Origin: Abditibacteriota bacterium
Lineage (GTDB): Bacteria; Armatimonadota; UBA5829
NCBI GenBank assembly: GCA_017552965.1
Contig: JAFZNQ010000009.1
Location: 124,001-188,000 of the forward strand
Length of the DNA stretch: 64,000 nucleotides
Direction of reading: 5' to 3'
A model generated the notes under the pieces. The model saw nothing but the letters and a program-made list of their open reading frames with translations. It made no database searches and was not told where the DNA came from. This document shows, piece after piece, positions 57,942-64,000 of the stretch. The position numbers were made by a program, and so were the translations under genes. Position 1 is the stretch's first letter. Each line of letters starts with the position of its first letter.

Positions 57942-58640
57942 TTATCTCTCCTTATATATAGTATCCAATAATTTGTCGTCGGCCAGCTCCGCGAGAGCGC
58001 CTATGGTGACGTCCGGCGCCGGCTTGACCCGGTTGATCACGTCTATCACGTCCCGGCTCTCCTTTTCCGGCCGCCGCAGCAGCCAGCAGGTCTTCATGCC
58101 CATAGCTATGGCCGGCTCTATATCGTGGGAATAGGTGTCTCCCACCATGAGTATACGCCCCGGCTCTTCTCCCAGCTCTTTGCACACCAGGGAGAAATTG
58201 TGGGGGTCGGGCTTTTTGCAGCCCGTGAGAAAGCTGAGGACCCTCACGGGAGCCAGCCGCTCTATATCGGGCAGAGCCCGCTTGACTCCCTCGTAATAGG
58301 GGCGCCATATGTCGGACAGAAGGGCGAGCTTCACGCTGCGCTCCGCAAAAAACCGGAGGACCAGAGAAGACCCACCCAATTCCTCGCAGGCGGTGAACTG
58401 GCTGCGCCACAGCCGCTCCGTCTCCTGCCGCGCTTCCTCGGAAAAGACGACGCCCAGCTCCTTTTCCAGCCGGTCAACGAGAGCGTCGCTGCCGGAAAAA
58501 TCGTGGCACATGATGATGTTGCTCACCGCTCTGTGGTCTTGAGTGCCCACAAGGGCGGCGATATGCTTGGCCGGGGCTACGGGCGGACCTTCCACCAGCG
58601 TGGCCCCTATATCAAAGACCACAGCCCTTAAGCCTTCCAT
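57942..58640 (-). CDS. HAD-superfamily hydrolase
   Basis: The 232-residue product has motif I VVFDIGATLVEG, motif II LALLSDI, motif III Lys in GCKKPDP and motif IV ILMVGDTYSHDIEPAIAMG, with a helical class I cap (about 25-95). The second Asp of the usual DxD motif is Gly (D-I-G). That also occurs in some active HAD members of the GxV/GGT type but may change the reaction. Substrate unknown. The start lies 13 bases inside the dCMP deaminase gene, so the two are coupled; a role in nucleotide clean-up is possible. Confidence 0.85.
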   Translation of the reverse strand: MEGLRAVVFDIGATLVEGPPVAPAKHIAALVGTQDHRAVSNIIMCHDFSGSDALVDRLEKELGVVFSEEARQETERLWRSQFTACEELGGSSLVLRFFAERSVKLALLSDIWRPYYEGVKRALPDIERLAPVRVLSFLTGCKKPDPHNFSLVCKELGEEPGRILMVGDTYSHDIEPAIAMGMKTCWLLRRPEKESRDVIDVINRVKPAPDVTIGALAELADDKLLDTIYKER

Positions 58641-59065
58641 TCCTCCACCTTTATGCCCTGAGACTCAAGGAGACTGATGCCGTCATTTTTGGTGTCGCTG
58701 TCCCTGCGGAATACTACTCTCTTTATGCCAGAAGCGGCTATGAGCTTGGCGCAGGTCAGGCATATGTTGGCGTTCACGTATATGGTGGCGCCGTCAAGGG
58801 CCAGGCCTCTCTTGGCGCACTGGGTAATGGCATTCTGCTCCGCATGGACGCAGATCTTGTAATCCTCATCATGCTGAGCATCCTTTTTGCATATGCCGGT
58901 GTCGGAGCAGTGCTCCATGCCGGACAGCACGCCGTTGTAGCCGTGGGACAGTATCCTGCGGTCCATGGTGATGACAGCCCCCACCCTTTTTCTCAGGCAG
59001 GTGGACCGACGGGCAATGATGTCCACTATATCCATATAGGTCTCGTCAAAGGTGGGCCGCTTCAA
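58628..59065 (-). CDS. Deoxycytidylate (dCMP) deaminase family protein
   Basis: Converts dCMP to dUMP for thymidylate synthesis. The 145-residue zinc enzyme has RRSTCLRKRVGAVIT, SHGYNGVLSG, the catalytic HAEQNAI and the ligand pair C-L-T-C in NICLTCAK, where most relatives have Pro before the first Cys. The tail KRVVFRRDSDTKNDGISLLESQGI fits ComEB-like dCMP deaminases. The start is a TTG at 59065 with AAAGGAG seven bases upstream, one base after the aminopeptidase stop. Confidence 0.92.
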   Translation of the reverse strand: MKRPTFDETYMDIVDIIARRSTCLRKRVGAVITMDRRILSHGYNGVLSGMEHCSDTGICKKDAQHDEDYKICVHAEQNAITQCAKRGLALDGATIYVNANICLTCAKLIAASGIKRVVFRRDSDTKNDGISLLESQGIKVEEWKA

Positions 59066-59066
59066 G

Positions 59067-60191
59067 TCAGAACTCCTTTGCGAAGGCGTCGGGATTCAGA
59101 GGCTGCAGATAATCGGGGACAAAGAGACCGTCCCTGCGGATGAGCTCGTCGTCAAACCATATCTCGCCGCCGCCGTATTCCGGGGTCTGTATCATGACCA
59201 GATCCCAGTGAACCAGCGAATCGTTGCCGTTGGGGGCGTCTTCGTAGGCTCTCCCCGGGGTCAGGTGTATGGACCCGGAGATCTTTTCGTCAAAAAGTAT
59301 GTCCCTCATGGGCTTTTTGATAAAGGGATTGACCCCCAGAGAAAACTCGCCGAAATACCTGGCGCCGGGATCCTTGTCCAGTATGAAGTTGATGCCGTCC
59401 GGGTCGGAGCCCGTGGCGTCAACGATCCTGCCGTCCCTGATCTCAAAGCGCACGTGGTCAAACTCCTTGCCCTCGTAGCAGGTAGGCGCATTGTAGCGGA
59501 TGACACCGTTTACGGAGTCTCTGACGGGGGCGGTGAACACTTCTCCGTCCGGTATGTTTCTGTCTCCGAAGCAGCTGACTGCGGGTATGCCCTTGATGCT
59601 GAAGGAGAGATCCGTCTCGCCGGGCCCCACCAGGCGCACCTTGTCCGCCTTGTCCATCCGCTGACGCAGCACCTCCTCGGCCTCTGCAAGCCTGGCATAA
59701 TCAAGGGTGCACACGTCGAAATAAAAGTCTTCAAAGGCTTCCGTGCTCATGCCGGCTCTCTGGGCCATGGAGGGAGTAGGCCACCGGAGGACCACCCATT
59801 TGGTGTTGTTGACCCTCTCGTTCTGGACGTCGCTGCCATAATACTTGGCCACTATGGTCTTCTTGTCGTTGGGCACATCCGACCCTTCCTGGTCGTTGTC
59901 GGCGCCCCGTATGGCTATAAAGCAGTCCATCTGCTTCATCATGGCCAGGTCGGCCTCTCTGAGGAGCTCCATCCTTTCCTTTGAGGCCACCAGAGCCAGC
60001 TGCCTGTTGATGCGTCCGTTGGTCAGGTGATGAAAGGGGATGCCTCCCGCCCTGACCACCTGCCGGATCAGCTCGCAGTCCATCTCGGGCTCTATGGCCT
60101 GAGTGGATATATACACCTTTTCGCCGGGCTTGACGCTGACGGAATAGTTTACCAGCAGCTCTGCCAGCCTGCTCATTCTGGGATCAGTCAT
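59067..60191 (-). CDS. M29-family aminopeptidase
   Basis: The 374-residue metalloaminopeptidase is of the thermophilic AmpS/AmpT type. Family features are the N-terminal SVSVKPGEKVYISTQAIEPEMDCELIRQVV, central VRLVGPGETDLSFSIKG, TYNAPTCYEGKEFDHVRFE-like stretches with metal-binding acidic residues, and C-terminal NDSLVHWDLVM with H and D ligands. The ATG at 60191 has GGAG eight bases upstream; a longer in-frame reading has none. It is first in an operon with dCMP deaminase, HAD and the ParB-like/DUF6273 gene, a functionally mixed set. Confidence 0.9.
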   Translation of the reverse strand: MTDPRMSRLAELLVNYSVSVKPGEKVYISTQAIEPEMDCELIRQVVRAGGIPFHHLTNGRINRQLALVASKERMELLREADLAMMKQMDCFIAIRGADNDQEGSDVPNDKKTIVAKYYGSDVQNERVNNTKWVVLRWPTPSMAQRAGMSTEAFEDFYFDVCTLDYARLAEAEEVLRQRMDKADKVRLVGPGETDLSFSIKGIPAVSCFGDRNIPDGEVFTAPVRDSVNGVIRYNAPTCYEGKEFDHVRFEIRDGRIVDATGSDPDGINFILDKDPGARYFGEFSLGVNPFIKKPMRDILFDEKISGSIHLTPGRAYEDAPNGNDSLVHWDLVMIQTPEYGGGEIWFDDELIRRDGLFVPDYLQPLNPDAFAKEF

Positions 60192-60221
60192 TTCACACAC
60201 TCCGCTATGATATACATATTG

Positions 60222-60251
60222 ATTATACCACAAAAAGGCCCTCGCAATCAA
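60222..60251 (-). promoter_or_regulatory. Promoter of the aminopeptidase operon
   Basis: On the minus strand TTGATT (60251-60246), an 18-base spacer and TATAAT (60227-60222) with TG before the -10. The -35 lies in the end of the preceding terminator T-tract. Confidence 0.75.
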
Positions 60252-60275
60252 AAAAAACGGCCCCCGCAGGGGCCG
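60250..60275 (-). terminator. Terminator after the type I phosphodiesterase gene
   Basis: On the minus strand a stem between CGGCCCC and GGGGCCG (60275-60258) is followed by eight T (60257-60250). Confidence 0.9.
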
Positions 60276-60284
60276 GTAAGGGCA

Positions 60285-61934
60285 TCACCTTTGCCTGTAG
60301 TATTCCCCGAGCCTTGACACTTCTTCAGAGCTCAGAGCTCCGTCAAACACCAGCAGATCGTCTGCCAGAAAATCCATGGAGGAGATGGTCTTTCGCGAGC
60401 CGTCGCAGCCTATGGTAAAGGGCAGACCCGAGTCAAAGGACACATCCCTCAGAGCGGCGCTCAGGGTATCGGCGCCCACTTCTTCAAAGTTGATATAGGC
60501 CCTCACGACGCCCTGCTCCCTGTCGGCGGCTATGATGACGTTGGTCCAGCGGCCGGGGAAATCATAGGGCATGGTGTACATATAGTCGCATCTGGCGTCG
60601 CTGCCGTTGCCCAGATTGAATTTGAAGGCCCCCAGGCTGGCCACTATAAAGCCGGTGTTGAAGCCGCTGCGCCAGTCCTTGTTGCCGAATATGGTAGGCT
60701 GGTTCACGCCGTAATCCCTGGCATTGAGCCACATGGACACGGAAAAGCTGTCCTTGCCAAAGGTCAATTCCGGCACGGAGACAAAGTTCTTGACGTTCAC
60801 CCACAGGGCCTTGCCGAACATGCCGTCCCCGTATTTTTCCTCGCCGTTAAATTCTGCCTTATAGCTCCCGGCCAGAGGCTCCAGAGAGCCGTCAAAGCAG
60901 AAGGCCGAGCGCAGCTTTGACCGGTCGATATAATTGTACAGGCCCTCCGGGGAGTCGGCGGCGGGAGTAGCGAGAGACTTGTGCTTTTTGGGCTTTTGCT
61001 CCGCTTTTCTGGCATGAGGCTTGGGGTATTCCTCAAAGAGGCCGTCGGGCAGAAAGGCGTCCCACAGGGGATTGCCCTTGATACCCAGAGCATAGCACAC
61101 CACGGCGGGCAGGTCTCTGGTATATATGTGCCCCAGGTCGGAGCCCTTGATGACCGTCTTCCCTTTCACGCCGAAAAACACAAAGGTTTCCTCGTCCGTA
61201 AATCCTCCGTGTCCTCCGTTCTTCACGCCTCCGTGGTCGGTGGTGATCAGTATGAGGGTGTCGTCGGCTATACCGGCGTCCTCCACTGCCGCGACCACTC
61301 TGCCCACGTAGCCGTCCATGGCCCGGACGGCCTCATAGTAGGGCTCGTTCAGATAGCCGCCTGCATGGCCCATGTGGTCCGGATTGCCAAAATAGACGAA
61401 GGTAAATACGGGCTTGTGCTCCTTGATAAAGGCCTCGGCCACTTTGCAGACGTCGGCTTCTTTGTCGCAGCTCGTGTTAAACTTCTCTACGCCAGGCAGG
61501 TCGTCCACCACTGATTTGTTCAGGGACGGCCAGTCCACAAAGGAGCCCATGACCGTGCCGGGAAAGGCCTTATCCACCAGAGCGAACACTGTGGGATACT
61601 TGTCGCCCATGGCGTAGGCCCGGGAGTCTATGTTGTGGTTGCCCACCTTGTGATAATAGGGCAGCACGCCGGTGAAGATGCTGGTCCAGTTTTCTCCGCT
61701 GATGGTGGGCTTCACGGCTTCTGCCCGGCAGGTAGAAGCGCCGCCGTCCACGAACAGGCGGTCTATATTGGGAGTGTCCGTATTCAGGTGAAAGGCTCCC
61801 AGACCGTCCACGCCTATAAACACCACGTGCTTATAGACAAAGTGCTTTTTCTCGGAGCCGGGATTAGCCTTGTCATAGGCCGCAAGACAGACCGAGCAGG
61901 CTATGAACAATATGATGCATATCAGTTTATTCAT
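60285..61934 (-). CDS. Secreted type I phosphodiesterase/nucleotide pyrophosphatase with C-terminal LamG-like domain
   Basis: The 549-residue product has a signal peptide (about 1-18) and an alkaline-phosphatase-superfamily domain: VVFIGVDGLGAFHL (first metal Asp), KPTISGENWTSIFTG (nucleophile region), YFGNPDHMGHAGG and LITTDHGGVKNGGHGG. After a Lys/Pro-rich linker (about 305-325) comes a concanavalin-like (LamG) domain (about 350-545): FCFDGSLEPLAGSYKAEF, FSVSMWLNARD, DDLLVFDGALSSEEVSRL. The tail may bind a glycan and bring the esterase to it. It is followed by a terminator and lies 26 bases after the GH127 gene, so the two are likely expressed together. Confidence 0.87.
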   Translation of the reverse strand: MNKLICIILFIACSVCLAAYDKANPGSEKKHFVYKHVVFIGVDGLGAFHLNTDTPNIDRLFVDGGASTCRAEAVKPTISGENWTSIFTGVLPYYHKVGNHNIDSRAYAMGDKYPTVFALVDKAFPGTVMGSFVDWPSLNKSVVDDLPGVEKFNTSCDKEADVCKVAEAFIKEHKPVFTFVYFGNPDHMGHAGGYLNEPYYEAVRAMDGYVGRVVAAVEDAGIADDTLILITTDHGGVKNGGHGGFTDEETFVFFGVKGKTVIKGSDLGHIYTRDLPAVVCYALGIKGNPLWDAFLPDGLFEEYPKPHARKAEQKPKKHKSLATPAADSPEGLYNYIDRSKLRSAFCFDGSLEPLAGSYKAEFNGEEKYGDGMFGKALWVNVKNFVSVPELTFGKDSFSVSMWLNARDYGVNQPTIFGNKDWRSGFNTGFIVASLGAFKFNLGNGSDARCDYMYTMPYDFPGRWTNVIIAADREQGVVRAYINFEEVGADTLSAALRDVSFDSGLPFTIGCDGSRKTISSMDFLADDLLVFDGALSSEEVSRLGEYYRQR

Positions 61935-61960
61935 GGTCCTTATTCCTTGTGCTTAGAGCG

Positions 61961-63994
61961 TCATTTTTCCCTGTTGGCCAGATTGGGCACGTAGGTCACC
62001 CTGAGATTGGTGCAGCCGTGAGGCACCATGGTCACCATACGGGGAGTTTCCTCGGCCAGATGAAAGCTCCATTCTTCATAATTGCGGAACTGCCAGCAGC
62101 CTCTGCCTCCCGCGGCGTCGGTGCGGTACATGGGCACCTCCAGTACCACAGGCGGGTTTTCCCACACGTAGCCCTCCGCAGGCTTTTCCACCACCTTTAT
62201 ATCGCCGACCCTGGTTTTCTCGTCCAGCGCGTAGGCCCAAGGAGACCATTCGCCCAGGTTGGCAAAGTCGGGTCTGGCCTCATACCAGGGCCAGGTGTCC
62301 GTCTCGGGAGTGATCTTCAGGCCGGGATAGGTGTTCCAGGCAGCGGGCACGTCGATAGCGTAGACGATGGGTCCTCTCTCCACACACAGAGGATATCGCC
62401 GGGCCGTATAACGGTCGTCCACTCGGCTGATCTTTATCTTCATGGGGAATCTGAGGCTGATGAGGCTCCCTTCTCTGATATCGCCCTTCAGAGCGGCAAA
62501 GCCGGCGCCTGTCTTTTCGAGCTTTACCTTCTTGCCGTCCAGCTTCACCGAGGGAGCGGAGCACCACTCGGGGATGCGCAGATATATCCTGTCCGCAGAG
62601 CCCCGGGTGACCCTGATATCCACCGTGTCGCGGAAGGGATAGAGAGTGTCCACCTCAAAGTCCAGCTTCGGACTCTTGACGGAGGCGGGGCCGTAGCAGG
62701 TGAGATAGAGACAGCCCTCAGCGTCCTCATACACCATATCCCGCACGAATTCCGGCACGGCGCTCACTGCCTTGGTATTGCAGCAGGCCACGTAGAACAC
62801 AGGTGCAAAGGCTCCCTTGTCCGGCACGTCGCCGTATTTGGAGGAGTCTCTGGTAGCGTAAAGCTGATTGGGAGCCACGTTGTACTGCACTCCCTTTTCG
62901 TCCTTGAGCCTGGCGCCCTGGATGCCGTTGAAGAGACAGCGCTCTATGTGGTCTGCCCAGGAAGCGTCGCCGGTGGCGGCTATGAGCCAGGAATAGGAAT
63001 GGTTGTAGGTCATGAGGTTGCAGTATTCGCTCTCCAGCACCGAGCCCACGGGGCTCAGGAGCTCGCAGGAGGCGGAGGGAGCGCCTGTCTTCTGCACCTG
63101 CTTTTTGAGAGCCTTTACGAAGCCGTTAACGGAGGCCTTCCTGTATTCCTCGTTGCCGTTGACGCAGTATATGATGGCGGGATGCTTGGTGTCCTCTCCG
63201 TAGGCCACGGAATGCATGGAGCCGAAGATGAATTCGTCGGACAGCATCTGGGACACCCTGTTGCGATGCCGGGAATTGTTATTAAGCCATTCCTGCCAGT
63301 CTTCCGCCAGCTTCAGGAGCCGGGCGTCCCCGGTGTAGGCGTATACCACGCACAGTGATTCTATGATGGTAGGACCGGCGTAGTCGGTTTTTACGTCTTT
63401 GAATTTGTCGCAAAACCACAGAAGGCCCTTGTGCACGGCCTCCAATACGTCCTTCCTGCCGGTGGCCTCATAGTAGGACAGCAGGGCTCTGTAGCACCAG
63501 TTGGCGCTCCAGGGATTGTAGTCCACCATACGGTCCGTATCCTTGCCGTAGCCCCCCAGATAACCGTCGGGCTCCTGGTTGGCCAGCACCGCGTTCACCC
63601 ACTTATCCGCCTTGGCTATGAGCTCGGGATCGTCCAGGGTAAAGGCCAGCTCCACCAGGCCCATCCAGTAGGTGCCGGATATCTCCGCAGACCACCCGGC
63701 AGCAAAGGTGGGATCATCGGGAGCAGCGTGATGAGGCAGCTGGTAAAAGCGGCCGTGATCCACAAAGGGCCGGGCTATCATGTCGGGCTCCAGCTCGTCC
63801 AGATGTCCTCCCATCCCTTCCTTGCTCCTCTCCAGCTGGTCCCTGATCCAGCCCCGGGCGGTCACACTGCCCAAAGGCAGCTTGGAAAGAGAATTGTAGG
63901 TTTTGATCTTGGAATATTCCCTTGAAATATTCATGCAAAAAACAGGCAGACATAAAAGCGTCAACAGCGCGGCGCACAAAAGCATTTTATACAT
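61961..63994 (-). CDS. GH127 beta-L-arabinofuranosidase-like enzyme, secreted
   Basis: The 677-residue product (formerly DUF1680) has an N-terminal signal peptide (about 1-20), an (alpha/alpha)6 barrel and C-terminal beta-sandwich domains. The zinc site of GH127 is complete: E323 and C325 in EYC, C404 and C405 in ACCNT, where one Cys is the nucleophile. Family stretches TYNHSYSWLIAATGD and VQYNVAPNQLYATRDSS surround it. Known members release L-arabinofuranose from plant glycoproteins or pectin. The ATG at 63994 is near the window end and no upstream site can be checked. Confidence 0.9.
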   Translation of the reverse strand: MYKMLLCAALLTLLCLPVFCMNISREYSKIKTYNSLSKLPLGSVTARGWIRDQLERSKEGMGGHLDELEPDMIARPFVDHGRFYQLPHHAAPDDPTFAAGWSAEISGTYWMGLVELAFTLDDPELIAKADKWVNAVLANQEPDGYLGGYGKDTDRMVDYNPWSANWCYRALLSYYEATGRKDVLEAVHKGLLWFCDKFKDVKTDYAGPTIIESLCVVYAYTGDARLLKLAEDWQEWLNNNSRHRNRVSQMLSDEFIFGSMHSVAYGEDTKHPAIIYCVNGNEEYRKASVNGFVKALKKQVQKTGAPSASCELLSPVGSVLESEYCNLMTYNHSYSWLIAATGDASWADHIERCLFNGIQGARLKDEKGVQYNVAPNQLYATRDSSKYGDVPDKGAFAPVFYVACCNTKAVSAVPEFVRDMVYEDAEGCLYLTCYGPASVKSPKLDFEVDTLYPFRDTVDIRVTRGSADRIYLRIPEWCSAPSVKLDGKKVKLEKTGAGFAALKGDIREGSLISLRFPMKIKISRVDDRYTARRYPLCVERGPIVYAIDVPAAWNTYPGLKITPETDTWPWYEARPDFANLGEWSPWAYALDEKTRVGDIKVVEKPAEGYVWENPPVVLEVPMYRTDAAGGRGCWQFRNYEEWSFHLAEETPRMVTMVPHGCTNLRVTYVPNLANREK

Positions 63995-64000
63995 TGCATC

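Noticed and set aside
57942-58640. Inactive HAD protein because the second Asp of motif I is Gly
   Set aside because: D-x-G variants are frequent among active HAD phosphatases, so loss of activity is not supported.

Overview
The window reads as ordinary chromosomal DNA from a diderm, anaerobic, gut-type bacterium. Anaerobic metabolism is shown by a pyruvate:ferredoxin oxidoreductase fragment (1-615) and a two-subunit indolepyruvate:ferredoxin oxidoreductase (23988-26320). An outer membrane is implied by a TolC-like channel with a HlyD-type adaptor, a LolA-like protein and several Spy-like periplasmic proteins. The core gene order is Terrabacteria-like: rpsU-pgpH-ybeY-dgkA and cdaA-cdaR. Together with the DUF6754-type membrane protein and the many carbohydrate enzymes, this points to an uncultured lineage such as Armatimonadota/Abditibacteriota. 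That placement is inference from content, not a measured phylogeny. I see no insertion sequences, integrases, prophage, CRISPR array or tRNA.

Layout. 1-8.2 kb (minus): PFOR fragment; a secreted TPR protein followed by accD-accA-recR; an orphan MsmK/UgpC-type ATPase; a YfhO-like membrane protein. 8.2-18.1 kb (minus): a housekeeping block of mnmG, a DivIC-like gene, cdaA, cdaR, a small ORF, rpsU, pgpH, ybeY, a DgkA-PAP2 fusion, a CorC-like gene and a LolA-like gene. It carries both a c-di-AMP cyclase with its regulator and a c-di-AMP phosphodiesterase. 18.2-24 kb (plus): HAD phosphatase, ThiD-like kinase, CTP synthase and a zinc/manganese-type ABC transporter. 24-29.6 kb (minus): iorAB, then a FucU/GxGYxYP/sugar-isomerase operon. 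29.7-32.5 kb (plus): a GT-C-type membrane protein and a small anchored protein. 32.5-36.4 kb (minus): a TIM-barrel-like protein, glycyl-tRNA synthetase and a secreted PHP phosphoesterase. 36.5-53.7 kb (plus): the RNase P RNA gene; an unnamed membrane module; TolC, two GDPD enzymes, HlyD and two ABC-2 permeases with no ATPase gene; metY; GH32; trxB; an ECF sigma/anti-sigma pair followed by three Spy-like proteins; a secreted ankyrin-repeat protein. 53.8-56.7 kb (plus): DUF1858, def, fmt and a secreted alkaline phosphatase. 56.7-64 kb (minus): a ParB-like/DUF6273 fusion, HAD, dCMP deaminase, M29 aminopeptidase, a secreted phosphodiesterase with a LamG-like tail, and a GH127 enzyme.

Most striking points. 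(1) The CTP synthase has lost its glutaminase machinery: the Cys nucleophile is Ala, the catalytic His is Asn and the oxyanion loop is altered, while the synthetase half looks intact. (2) An ECF sigma/anti-sigma pair sits with three Spy-like proteins carrying two, two and three LTxxQ-type motifs, one with a Met/Gly-rich segment. (3) The tripartite exporter operon has two GDPD enzymes and no ATPase. (4) A ParB-like domain is fused to DUF6273. (5) Three times a terminator hairpin runs directly into the -35 box of the next gene. Promoters recur as TTGxxx-16/18-TATAAT, often with TG ahead of the -10, and most genes have AGGAG-type ribosome binding sites.
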